A stretch of DNA of 64,000 nucleotides, taken from NCBI RefSeq assembly GCF_004353895.1, contig NZ_SMOG01000001.1:62001-126000 (forward strand), in the 5' to 3' direction. Below are positions 18,507 to 26,614 of this stretch, piece by piece; the first letter of the stretch is position 1; each line of letters opens with the position of its first letter. The notes under the pieces were generated by a model. That model ran no database searches and was not told the origin of the DNA. It saw nothing but the letters and a program-made list of their open reading frames with translations. Source of the stretch: Candidatus Syntrophosphaera thermopropionivorans. Its GTDB lineage: Bacteria; Cloacimonadota; Cloacimonadia; Cloacimonadales; Cloacimonadaceae. The position numbers and the translations under genes are program-made.

Positions 18507-18980
18507 GTGAGATGCAGTAAAGCTCAGTTTCTGATAGAATTAAAGCTTGATAATGAACTTCCAAAAGAGAAAGGAAAAGCTCTAAAGCTGCATCTGGAAA
18601 ATTGTCCCCAATGCCGTAAATATGAAGCGGAAGCCAGGAAATTACAGCAATTATTAAGCACCTTTCCTGTTCGTGAATTTCCTTCCTGGTTGCATAATAG
18701 CATTCTGGAAGAAACGGTTAAGCATGAGCGGAAAAGAATGTTGAATAGATATATTGTTAGATGGCAAACCATTCCTGCTCTTATAGCAATAGTTTTAAGT
18801 TTGATAGGAGGTTGGGCATTAGGGAAAACTGCTTATATTAGGGTTAACCCTCTTCCAGATAATGCTTCCGTAATCTACAGCAATCAAGTATCACAGACGG
18901 ATAGTTTGAATCTGGTAGTCTTTGGAGAAAGCACCTTGATGGAAGATTTATTTTACCAAATAAGTGAGGATTATAAATGA
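18507..18980 (+). CDS. Membrane-anchored zinc-type anti-sigma factor
   Basis: The 157-residue partner of the preceding ECF sigma. The N-terminal domain carries a ZAS motif: MRCSKAQ, then HLENCPQCRKYE near residues 29-40 (His-x3-Cys-x2-Cys). One transmembrane segment (about 88-107, IPALIAIVLSLIGGWALG) leaves a C-terminal periplasmic tail of about 50 residues. It starts with GTG at 18507, preceded by GAGG. Its stop overlaps the next ATG (ATGA), coupling it to the periplasmic sensor-like gene. Confidence 0.9.
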   Translation: MRCSKAQFLIELKLDNELPKEKGKALKLHLENCPQCRKYEAEARKLQQLLSTFPVREFPSWLHNSILEETVKHERKRMLNRYIVRWQTIPALIAIVLSLIGGWALGKTAYIRVNPLPDNASVIYSNQVSQTDSLNLVVFGESTLMEDLFYQISEDYK

Positions 18981-19432
18981 GTAAACGCGTGTTGACTATT
19001 CTTTTACTTATATCGCTTTTTCTTAATGCCGGAATTATTGGTGGTTTGATAGTTATGAATGTATTTCGGCACAATCATATAGAGCATCATTATCAAAGAC
19101 CTCCAGATGGACCTCCACCTAATAATAAGGGAAGATTTGCTCCACCGGATAGATTTGACCCTCAGATTGTAGCCTTGCGTGATAGTTTCATTAAAACTAA
19201 AAAGGAATTGATGGAAGAGCTATCTAAAGACCCAGTAGATGAGGCAAAAGTCAAAGCCATAATTGAAAAATCGGTGGAAGCTCAAAGCAAGATGGAAAGA
19301 GCTATGGGCTATAAAATGCTGGAATGGCGGAAAACTATGAGTGCTCAAGAAGCAAAAGAACATTTTTCATCAAAAATGGTAAGACTGGACACTCAGGGAG
19401 AAAAAAATAATCAAAGGAGAAAAGTAAAATGA
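18977..19432 (+). CDS. Periplasmic heavy-metal sensor-like protein (Metal_resist/CnrX-type)
   Basis: A 151-residue protein with an N-terminal signal anchor (about 4-28). A His/Pro-rich stretch follows (FRHNHIEHHYQRPPDGPPP), then a helical hairpin domain (RDSFIKTKKELMEELSKDPVDEAK, then EKSVEAQSKMERAMGYKML). This is the layout of the Metal_resist/CnrX/Spy superfamily. Because it lies directly after a sigma/anti-sigma pair, it may sense a ligand and control release of the sigma, as CnrX does with CnrY-CnrH. The His-rich stretch suggests metal, which is inference. It overlaps both neighbours by four bases. Confidence 0.75.
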   Translation: MSKRVLTILLLISLFLNAGIIGGLIVMNVFRHNHIEHHYQRPPDGPPPNNKGRFAPPDRFDPQIVALRDSFIKTKKELMEELSKDPVDEAKVKAIIEKSVEAQSKMERAMGYKMLEWRKTMSAQEAKEHFSSKMVRLDTQGEKNNQRRKVK

Positions 19433-19989
19433 AAAAGACCTTTATTATCACACTAATCGCTTTAATGTTAATAGGCATAATCTGGGCTAAAGATACAGCT
19501 AAAACTATGCCACCTTCAATGGTTAAAAGTAACAAAACTTCTCAAATGAATGCCACTTTAGAATTAAATCCTCGGTCTGAGCAGGTTAGGTTCAATAAAT
19601 CACTTAAAGAGCTTAACTTAACCGAGGCACAGAAAAAGAAGCTGGATGAATTGCAACTTAATCATAGAAAAGCAATGAATACAATTAATGCAGAAATTAG
19701 GAACCTTCAGCTTGATCTGCATAAAGCTTTGAAAGAGGAAGATTACACCACTGCAAAAATACTTAATAGCCAGCTTTATGAGAAAAAACGCATCCGAGCT
19801 AATAACCTGATTGAATTGAGAGAACAGATTATGAAAGAGTTAACTCCAGAGCAGAAAACTAAAATGCAAAATCTATTTCCCGGAAGTGGTATGGGTTTAG
19901 GTTCTCGTGATGGAAAATTTTCTCCCAATGTAGATAGATGTCCTAATGCAGATGCAAATCATTTAGGTTGTGGCAAAAATTGTAAATAA
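19429..19989 (+). CDS. Spy/CpxP-family periplasmic chaperone-like protein
   Basis: A 186-residue exported protein (signal about 1-20, MKKTFIITLIALMLIGIIWA). The helical core has two LTxxQ motifs, NLTEAQKKKLDEL near 64 and ELTPEQKTKMQNL near 142, which define the Spy/CpxP family of ATP-independent chaperones. The C-terminus is unusual: CPNADANHLGCGKNCK provides three Cys and one His that could bind metal. It is the last gene of the ECF operon, with a strong terminator about 75 bases downstream. Confidence 0.85.
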   Translation: MKKTFIITLIALMLIGIIWAKDTAKTMPPSMVKSNKTSQMNATLELNPRSEQVRFNKSLKELNLTEAQKKKLDELQLNHRKAMNTINAEIRNLQLDLHKALKEEDYTTAKILNSQLYEKKRIRANNLIELREQIMKELTPEQKTKMQNLFPGSGMGLGSRDGKFSPNVDRCPNADANHLGCGKNCK

Positions 19990-20062
19990 TCAAGATAGGA
20001 AAAAATTTTTAAAAATAACTGACCATAGCTTTTAACCTCTCTAAAGTGAAATCTAAATAAAA

Positions 20063-20104
20063 GGTGCGTCGTAAGATAAAACTTTACGACGCACCATTTT
20101 TTTA
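20063..20104. terminator. Bidirectional rho-independent terminator
   Basis: A perfect 12-bp stem, GGTGCGTCGTAA (20063-20074) with TTACGACGCACC (20084-20095), a nine-base loop, ATTTTTTTAT on the plus side and TTTTATTT on the minus side. It separates the ECF operon from the convergent tldD gene and can serve both. Confidence 0.9.
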
Positions 20105-20159
20105 TATAGTGTTTCTTTCTGCAGGTTAATTATGAAGCAGCAGAAAGCTGATTCTGCTC

Positions 20160-21599
20160 TTATATTTTTACCCGAACATTAATGTTTCTGAATCTAGCAG
20201 GAGCAACTCCATGAGATAATTGCATTGATTGTCCGGGTTCTCCTTTACCACAATTGAAGGTGCTTTGATAATCCCATTCTTCAGGACCACAAACACGATC
20301 ACAGGAATTCCAGAATTCCTTAGTGATTCCAAAATAGGTTGGTTCTTTAACAATTCCCACTATCTTTCCGTTTTCAATTTTGTATCCTATTTCTGTGGTA
20401 AACTGGAAGTTATTACGATTATCATCTATACTCCAGGTTTTGGTGAAATCAAGTAAATAACCGTGTTCAGTGTCCTGGATTAACTCATCTAAAGTGCCTT
20501 TTCCAGGAGCAAGACAGAAATTAGTCATCCGCACCAAGGGGAAATCATCTCCATAGGAAGCTCTCATATTAGAAGAAGGTTCCAGACCAAGTAGAGGAGC
20601 TATCTGACGCGAAGTTTGCTGATTTACCAGGATTCCATTTTTGATTATATCCACTTTCTTTCCTGGAACTCCCTCATCATCAACAGGATGATAGCCCATT
20701 CCACGAGGGTCTGTGCTATCACTGAAGATATTCACTACTGGAGAAGCATACTGGAAAGAGCCAATCATTTCAGGCTTAATGAAGGTTTTACCGGCATAAG
20801 ATATCTCCATACCAAAGATACGATCTGCTTCTGTGGCATGTCCTACGGATTCATGTAATTGGAGAGCAAGATGACCACTTCCAATAATGATATCTGCTTT
20901 ATCTTCTTCAATAGTGGGAGCAGACAGTAAGTCAGTGGCTTCTTTGATTATGCGTTCAGTGTTTTCTTCAAATTTATGTTTATGGAATATCTCAAATCCA
21001 GCTCTTCCAGCACCCATATGTCCAGGCCAAGTGCGAGATTGCACTTGAGCTCCATCTGAAGCTAAGACTGACATCATAGGAAGGGTATTATAAAAAGTGT
21101 AATGAGCATAGGTGCCTTCACTATTAGCATAGTATTTTTCCTGACGCATAAAAGCTGCATAAATGATAGAATGTACAATCTTTTCCTGTGGTTTAATAGC
21201 TTCCGCCAATCTCTGAAGGTAATCAATCTTTTCCTCTTTTGCCATTTTAAAAGGATCTTGTTCAGGATGATGTTCATATTCCGCTTGGACAGGAGAAAGA
21301 GGAGGGAATTCTACTTTAGTTTTCTGGAAAAGGCTTCCAAAATGGGCATTAGAGATAGCAGTATGGATAGCTTTATCTATGGAAGCATTACTTAAATCTC
21401 TGGTTCCAGCAAAGCCCCAGCAACCATTTATCAACACTCTAATACCCAGAGCAATAGAATCAAGGTTGGTACTATAACCTCTGAGAAAGCCATTCTGGAA
21501 AAAGATGCCTTCATTATCTGTGCGAGTGATACGTACATCAGCAAAAGTGATTTCGGGAAGCGATAATTTTTGTATGGTTTGTTTTATTATTTGTTCCAT
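20160..21599 (-). CDS. tldD: Metalloprotease subunit TldD
   Basis: Catalytic half of the TldD/TldE peptidase, known for processing unstructured peptides such as microcin and CcdA. The zinc motif is LHESVGHATEADRIFG near residue 252 (HExxxH). Further family signatures are DDEGVPGKKVDIIKNG near 312 and the Cys-containing C-terminal segment with FNCGKGEPGQSMQLSHG. The 479-residue length is normal. GAGGG precedes the ATG. It lies directly downstream of tldE, so the two are an obligate pair. Confidence 0.94.
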   Translation of the reverse strand: MEQIIKQTIQKLSLPEITFADVRITRTDNEGIFFQNGFLRGYSTNLDSIALGIRVLINGCWGFAGTRDLSNASIDKAIHTAISNAHFGSLFQKTKVEFPPLSPVQAEYEHHPEQDPFKMAKEEKIDYLQRLAEAIKPQEKIVHSIIYAAFMRQEKYYANSEGTYAHYTFYNTLPMMSVLASDGAQVQSRTWPGHMGAGRAGFEIFHKHKFEENTERIIKEATDLLSAPTIEEDKADIIIGSGHLALQLHESVGHATEADRIFGMEISYAGKTFIKPEMIGSFQYASPVVNIFSDSTDPRGMGYHPVDDEGVPGKKVDIIKNGILVNQQTSRQIAPLLGLEPSSNMRASYGDDFPLVRMTNFCLAPGKGTLDELIQDTEHGYLLDFTKTWSIDDNRNNFQFTTEIGYKIENGKIVGIVKEPTYFGITKEFWNSCDRVCGPEEWDYQSTFNCGKGEPGQSMQLSHGVAPARFRNINVRVKI

Positions 21600-21609
21600 T
21601 TTATTACCC

Positions 21610-22935
21610 TCAGATTGTTTTAGTAGATGAAGATATATTGAAATCTCGCACTAAAGCATGGGGAGATTTCACCGTTTCAATATCAAAGATTTCGTAATTT
21701 CCAGAAAAAGGAACAGGATGACTGCGATTTTCCAGAGCCTGGATATGTTCAAAGATACGGGCAACTTTTTCCGTGAAACGAAGGTTATTTACTACTTTAG
21801 TAATCTTCCCATTTTCAATAAGAAATGTTCCATCTCTGGTTAAACCAGTTATAGAGGTTTCTTTAGGATTGATAAAATTCATATAGTGAAGACTGGATAT
21901 AAACAGTCCATGTTTGACGCTACCTATCATTTCATCCAGAGTCTTGTCTCCTGCCTCAATTTTTAAACAAGAGCCGGTATTTCCGTTTTTAGGAAGTCCT
22001 GTCTTGTGTGAATAATAGTTATCACACATAAAATTACGGAATATTCCATTGTCCACCAGAGAAAGATAACGATAGATATGGCCATTAGAACCGTAATCCT
22101 TATGAATTATTTCCGGGTCATCCGGGTCATCACAGATACTAATCCATTCGGGAAATACCTTTTGATTGAGTTTTCCTTCAAAGAAACTGCTGTGCTGGTC
22201 TAAAGAGCGTGCATGCATACCATAGGTAAGGTATTGAGCAAATTCACCCAGACAGCGTGGAGCAAGAATGACATCATAAGTTCCTGGCTCAATGTCCACA
22301 ATATCGTTAAAACAATAGCCAATTTTTTGTAATAAATGTTCAATAAAGTTCTGTTCCCGGAAATATTGAAAGTCTTCTCCCCCAAATGCTTCTATCACGG
22401 TCACTTGAGACTTATTATGAACAGCTTTAACTTCCAGATAATAAGGAGAATTCTCACTGGTTTTATCTAATCCATTGCTGTTAATGAGTCTGTATTTTTG
22501 ATAGTTACAGACAAAGGAGCCAAATATATCAAAATTATGTGGTGCAACAGCTTGTGCAATTCTTGATAAGATTTCTGTTTTCAATTTTAAGGGGATTGCT
22601 TCAATATTGTTTTTTACTTCTCTTGGTTTTGCCAGGGTTTTGTCATTCTCCAAGTCTACAAAATAAGGGTCTTCGGGCAATTTATCTATTATTGCCAGGG
22701 CATTGTGGACAGCATTATCAAGTTTTTCAGAAGTTGCATTATCCAGCATAAAGTTAAATGATTTTTTACCCTTGTAGATAGTTGCACTCAGCGTGGTTGT
22801 TTCCTTGCTGATGTTGTAATTGGTCTGGCTATGATAAAAGCGCAGGAAATCCGTTGTCCAGTATTGTTCAATAATCTCATATTGGAGCTCAGGATGTATG
22901 TCCAGCAGGCTTTTCAGGTATTCCAGATTTTCCAT
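21610..22935 (-). CDS. tldE: Metalloprotease subunit TldE/PmbA
   Basis: Non-metal partner of TldD. A 441-residue member of the TldD/PmbA family with no HExxxH. It shows APRCLGEFAQYLTYGMHARS where TldD has its zinc motif, and ETSITGLTRDGTFLIENGKITKVV near the C-terminus, which is typical of PmbA. GGAGG precedes the ATG at good spacing. It is adjacent to tldD and downstream of the amidohydrolase-like gene. Confidence 0.9.
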   Translation of the reverse strand: MENLEYLKSLLDIHPELQYEIIEQYWTTDFLRFYHSQTNYNISKETTTLSATIYKGKKSFNFMLDNATSEKLDNAVHNALAIIDKLPEDPYFVDLENDKTLAKPREVKNNIEAIPLKLKTEILSRIAQAVAPHNFDIFGSFVCNYQKYRLINSNGLDKTSENSPYYLEVKAVHNKSQVTVIEAFGGEDFQYFREQNFIEHLLQKIGYCFNDIVDIEPGTYDVILAPRCLGEFAQYLTYGMHARSLDQHSSFFEGKLNQKVFPEWISICDDPDDPEIIHKDYGSNGHIYRYLSLVDNGIFRNFMCDNYYSHKTGLPKNGNTGSCLKIEAGDKTLDEMIGSVKHGLFISSLHYMNFINPKETSITGLTRDGTFLIENGKITKVVNNLRFTEKVARIFEHIQALENRSHPVPFSGNYEIFDIETVKSPHALVRDFNISSSTKTI

Positions 22936-22958
22936 TTATCCTCCAGTTAATATATTTT

Positions 22959-24227
22959 TTAAATCCAGGAAGTGGTATTATATCGTCTCTTAGGGGAATT
23001 TCTACGAAAGAGAAAAGAACCACTGGCAGTTGCTGCTTTCCCTTTTTGAACCACTCTATTTCCTCTTAGATATACCTCTTCTATGCTTCCTTCCAATTTA
23101 TTTATACTGCCATCAGGTGCCTTAAACAGAGTTTCTTTTTCCGGGTTATAAATCACAAAATCAGCATCTGAACCAGCTGCTATACAACCTTTAGTGGGAT
23201 ATAGTCCCAATCTCTTAGCTGAATTTTCACTAGTCATTTTTATCACCGTAGCCAGTGGAACCTTTCGCTTTTTCCATAGTTCTGAGAGTGTCCAGAGATA
23301 GGAATAGGGTAACAATTTTTCCGTTGTACCCCGAAAAGCTAAACTCACATTTTCAGGAACAGATGAAGCTTCAACATTATTGGAAAGCATATAGATTTTA
23401 TTGGTGCGTAAAAGTTCAAAAAGTTGATGTTCCGGGTCGTCCAGCTCAATCTCTTGACCAAGGTCAATGCCAGAGAAAAACTTCATCAAATCTGCAATAT
23501 TTAGGGCATAAGAGATATCTGTGCGTTTATAGATACTGTTCAAAAATTCCAAGGTAGGATAATATGAAATATAAGGGAGATGGATAGGATTTTCTTGAAT
23601 GCGTCGTAAAAGTTTCTTTATAGCATTATCCTGGGATTGGAATGAGAATTCCTGGTCATCTTCAAAATCATAACCTTGAAAAGCAAAGAGAGTATCAGAT
23701 TCGTAAATATCCAGAAAAAGGTCCATTATTTCTGGAAGAGATATAGTAGGAATGTGTTTATTGGGAGAAGGATGTAAAAGTGCAAAACCTACTATTCCCT
23801 GAGACCATAATTCTTGAGCTGCTTCAGCGTGATAAGGATAGGAGGCAATATTAACATTTCCCCAAAGTGCCATATCCAAAAAGGAATTCTTTTCTATCAG
23901 ATCTTGCCAGTATTTAATATCTTCTAAGTGGAAAATGGGCTTTGGATTAAAGTAACTCAGTTCAGCAAAAGTTGTCCATCCACCTAATAATGCGGACTTA
24001 GTGATATGAGCAAGGTTTTTTTCAGCGTCTTTTTCAGTTATAATATGACTATGGGCATCAACTGCTCCTGGAAGTAATATTTTTCCTTTAAGATCTATAA
24101 TCTCGGTTAACTCATCTGATTGGATTTCATCACTGGAAATTTTGATTATAGTTTCATTAAACAGGACATTAACCCGTTTAAAAGCTGCCGAGGATGTCGG
24201 AAGAGAGACATTTGTGAATAACTTCAT
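22959..24227 (-). CDS. Dihydroorotase/hydantoinase-like amidohydrolase with degenerate metal site
   Basis: A 422-residue cyclic-amidohydrolase fold: an N-terminal beta part ending KGKILLPGAVDAHSHI (metal motif D-x-H-x-H near residues 57-61) and a C-terminal SDADFVIYNPEKE. Beyond the first motif the expected ligands are missing. The carboxylated-Lys position reads GIVGFALLHPS. The usual first later His position reads FAFQGYD, the second reads LPYISYYPTLEFL, and the Asp position reads LSNNVEASSV. It may therefore be non-catalytic, like the structural pseudo-dihydroorotase PyrC' of some ATCase complexes, or use another chemistry. No pyrimidine gene is nearby. Alignment by eye only. Confidence 0.75.
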   Translation of the reverse strand: MKLFTNVSLPTSSAAFKRVNVLFNETIIKISSDEIQSDELTEIIDLKGKILLPGAVDAHSHIITEKDAEKNLAHITKSALLGGWTTFAELSYFNPKPIFHLEDIKYWQDLIEKNSFLDMALWGNVNIASYPYHAEAAQELWSQGIVGFALLHPSPNKHIPTISLPEIMDLFLDIYESDTLFAFQGYDFEDDQEFSFQSQDNAIKKLLRRIQENPIHLPYISYYPTLEFLNSIYKRTDISYALNIADLMKFFSGIDLGQEIELDDPEHQLFELLRTNKIYMLSNNVEASSVPENVSLAFRGTTEKLLPYSYLWTLSELWKKRKVPLATVIKMTSENSAKRLGLYPTKGCIAAGSDADFVIYNPEKETLFKAPDGSINKLEGSIEEVYLRGNRVVQKGKAATASGSFLFRRNSPKRRYNTTSWI

Positions 24228-24529
24228 ACTATTCCAATATTATAACTTTCCGCTTTCTGTATATTTATAAGAATAACGAATCATTTATACCATCAAGGGA
24301 ATTTGTTCTTAAATTAAAAAAACAATTTCCCATCTGAATATTATAAAATTAGAACTCTCAAAATCTGTCAAGAAATAACTTATCTAAAAGAGGTGTACAA
24401 TATTCTAACCTATTGATTTATAGATAATAATACAATTAAAAAGATAATGCAGAACTAAGTTAGTTGCAAAAAAATTAAAGCTTACGCTTTTGGATTATTG
24501 GGTAAGTAAATTTCTCTATTTCTATTTCG
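24228..24529. other. Intergenic region, nothing recognised
   Basis: About 300 AT-rich bases upstream of the amidohydrolase-like gene. It should hold that gene's promoter. I see no RNA gene, no strong hairpin and no repeat array. Confidence 0.5.
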
Positions 24530-24877
24530 TTACCTGAGTATCATTGTCTTCTTTATAGAAGTAAATCTCTGGTTATAACGAACTACTAAATAATATTCAC
24601 CAGAGGGTGTGTAAGAGCCATCATCCCCAATTCTATCCCAACCAATACGAAGATAATTTTTTATCATACCACTATAAAGTGTTTTAATCACCTTACCACT
24701 GCCAGTTTCAATACTTATTTGAACCTCAACGGGACTACTAAAACTTACGGTTATATTGGTAAAATTATCCATAGGATTGGGATCAATCACTATTTCTGTA
24801 TAATCTTTCATCTCTTTTGCTGACAACATAGTCAGCATTAAAAGACCCATTGCTATGACAAATAATATCTTTTTCAT
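24530..24877 (-). CDS. Small exported protein consisting of one FlgD-like/T9SS-type Ig domain
   Basis: A 115-residue protein with a signal peptide (MKKILFVIAMGLLMLTMLSA). The single beta domain beginning IDPNPMDNFTNITVSFSSPV has RIGWDRIGDDGSYTPSGEYYLVVRY in its second half. This is the FlgD Ig-like/C-terminal sorting fold that normally ends large secreted proteins, as in the M28 peptidase at 27676. Here it stands alone, which is unusual. GAGGAG lies upstream of the ATG. It could be a real mini-protein or the remnant of a longer gene. Confidence 0.65.
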   Translation of the reverse strand: MKKILFVIAMGLLMLTMLSAKEMKDYTEIVIDPNPMDNFTNITVSFSSPVEVQISIETGSGKVIKTLYSGMIKNYLRIGWDRIGDDGSYTPSGEYYLVVRYNQRFTSIKKTMILR

Positions 24878-24922
24878 TTTTTCACTCTCCTCTAATATTC
24901 ACAAATATAATATATGCATATT

Positions 24923-25867
24923 TCATTCCGAAACAAATTTATTAATAGATTCTGCCAGAATGATAGCACCCAAGACACCTGCTTTATTTCCTGCCAAAGC
25001 TTTTTCAATTTTGGTATGTTCAGCATTTATCGCGGGCATAAAATCTATAATTTGTTTCTGAAGTTTTTTCCAATCATATAGAGAACCTTCCATTGCACCT
25101 CCTCCTATGACAATAATTTCGGGGTCGAGAAGCACAATAAGGTTGGTAATACCCTGTGCCAGAATATATAATCCTTCCTCTAAAATTTGCTTAGCCTTAG
25201 AGTCTATTGCTGATAGGTAGAGCAAATCTTTAACATTTAAGGAAGATTCTGTTTTGGAGAAAGGTATTTCCAGTAGACTTATTCTTCTTTTCAGACCGTC
25301 CACAGAGGAATATGCTTCAACACAACCTTTTCTACCACAAGAACATAATTCTCCACCAGGTATTATACATATATGTCCCAGTTCCATGGCATAACCATGA
25401 GAACCGTGAAATATTCTATCTTTTTGAACAAATCCACATCCAATACCACTTCCAATAGTTATTCCTACAATATCACATTTAAAATCCCTGAGCCAAGCTT
25501 CAGCAAAACACATCAAATTAGCGTCATTATCCCAATAAACGGGAATCTTTATATTTTCAGGAATTAGATTCTCTATATTTAAATTTACCAGAAAAGGTAG
25601 ATTAGGATTTACTCCAACTATTTGATGAATATTCTGGTCTATTGTTCCTGGAGTCCCAATACCAATAGCTTTGATTTTTTGCCAGATAGGATTATCAGAA
25701 GCAAAATTTAGAATCTCGGAGATAATATTTTTCAAGAATGGAAGGGTTTTGGTGCTGAGTTCTTTTTTATTGAAATACTGTAAACCTACTTTACTATTCC
25801 CCCATCCATATTTGACACTGGATGCGCCAATATCTATTCCTAAGAAGTATTTATCTGATGTTGACAT
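24923..25867 (-). CDS. ROK-family sugar kinase (glucokinase-like)
   Basis: ATP-dependent hexose kinase. From ATG 25867 (MSTSDKYFLGIDIGASSVK, 314 residues) it shows the phosphate-1 motif LGIDIGASSVKYGW. WDNDANLMCFAEAW contains the catalytic Asp region. ELGHICIIPGGELCSCGRKGCVEAYSS is the ROK zinc motif (His plus CxCGxxGCxE). The frame remains open upstream, but that extension would run through the tRNA-His gene, so the later ATG is chosen. It begins ten bases after the tRNA-His 3' end and is probably transcribed with the tRNAs. Confidence 0.9.
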   Translation of the reverse strand: MSTSDKYFLGIDIGASSVKYGWGNSKVGLQYFNKKELSTKTLPFLKNIISEILNFASDNPIWQKIKAIGIGTPGTIDQNIHQIVGVNPNLPFLVNLNIENLIPENIKIPVYWDNDANLMCFAEAWLRDFKCDIVGITIGSGIGCGFVQKDRIFHGSHGYAMELGHICIIPGGELCSCGRKGCVEAYSSVDGLKRRISLLEIPFSKTESSLNVKDLLYLSAIDSKAKQILEEGLYILAQGITNLIVLLDPEIIVIGGGAMEGSLYDWKKLQKQIIDFMPAINAEHTKIEKALAGNKAGVLGAIILAESINKFVSE

Positions 25868-25876
25868 ACTAAAGAA

Positions 25877-25953
25877 TGGGGTGGGTGATGGGGATCGAAC
25901 CCACAACGCCCGGAACCACAATCCGGTGCTCTGCCAGTTGAACTACACCCACC
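25877..25953 (-). tRNA. tRNA-His (GTG)
   Basis: A cloverleaf on the minus strand with acceptor GTGGGTG/CACCCAC, an extra 5' G (the G-1 of histidine tRNA, complement of base 25953) opposite C73, anticodon GTG in loop TTGTGGT, and T-loop GGTTCGATCC. CCA is genome-encoded (25877-25879). Confidence 0.95.
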
Positions 25954-25982
25954 GTAAAGATAATTTTAAGTATCTATTAAGA

Positions 25983-26059
25983 TGGCACGCCAGAAGGGAT
26001 TCGAACCCCCGACCCGCAGCTTAGAAGGCTGCTGCTCTATCCTGCTGAGCTACTGGCGC
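25983..26059 (-). tRNA. tRNA-Arg (TCT)
   Basis: 77 bases. The acceptor GCGCCAG pairs with CTGGCGT (one G-T), the D-loop region is AGCTCAGCAGGATAGAGC, the anticodon TCT sits in loop CTTCTAA, the T-arm is GGGGGTTCGAATCCC, and CCA is encoded at 25983-25985. Confidence 0.95.
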
Positions 26060-26065
26060 ATTTTT

Positions 26066-26142
26066 TGGTAGCGGTGCAGGGATTTGAACCCCGGACCTGC
26101 GGATTATGATTCCGACGCTCTAACCAGCTGAGCTACACCGCC
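26066..26142 (-). tRNA. tRNA with CAT anticodon (probably elongator tRNA-Met)
   Basis: 77 bases. The acceptor GGCGGTG pairs with CACCGCT, the anticodon CAT sits in loop ATCATAA, the T-arm is CCGGGGTTCAAATCCC, and CCA is encoded at 26066-26068. The anticodon stem lacks the three G-C pairs of initiator tRNA. From sequence alone I cannot rule out tRNA-Ile2 (lysidine-modified CAT). Confidence 0.88.
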
Positions 26143-26160
26143 CGATTATATGTTAAAGAG

Positions 26161-26183
26161 AAAAAACCCGGTAATTATACCGG
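26161..26183 (-). terminator. Terminator after tRNA-fMet
   Basis: Minus-strand hairpin CCGGTA-ATTA-CCGGTA complement (arms 26168-26173 and 26178-26183, loop 26174-26177) followed by GTTTTTTCTC. It lies between tRNA-fMet and tRNA-Met, so it would split the tRNA run or allow only partial read-through. Confidence 0.65.
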
Positions 26184-26193
26184 TGTTAAAAAA

Positions 26194-26269
<76 letters not shown>

Positions 26270-26614
26270 TCTAAAATATCAAAAAATTTCAATCTAAGAT
26301 TTCTGTCAAGTTTTTTGACAAATTCCTCTCTATTCTCTTCTTTTATTTATATGCGTTCTCACTTATTTTTTCAAATTGTATCAAATATTTTTCAAATCGG
26401 CGTTTTTGCTGGTCAGCGATATCACGATTTTTTCAATCGTATTTCGTATTGCATTGTATGACTTGCGATTATGATAGGTGCTCATTCAATCTGATTGTTT
26501 ATTGAGACATATATCTTTCTTATCATATTGAGCGGAAAGTATCTGACCACCTTTGCAAGGGGTGGAGAGTAGCACCCATAAATTAAAAGTCGGGTAACTG
26601 AGAAAGAGATCAAG
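26270..26614. other. Gene-free stretch upstream of tRNA-fMet
   Basis: It holds the probable tRNA promoter next to 26270 and an inverted repeat TGTCAA-N5-TTGACA at about 26304-26320. TATGCGTTCTCACT (26350-26363) is repeated exactly at 30263-30276. I see no supported gene; a 76-residue minus-strand frame at 26486-26716 is antisense to the decayed gene that follows. Confidence 0.5.
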
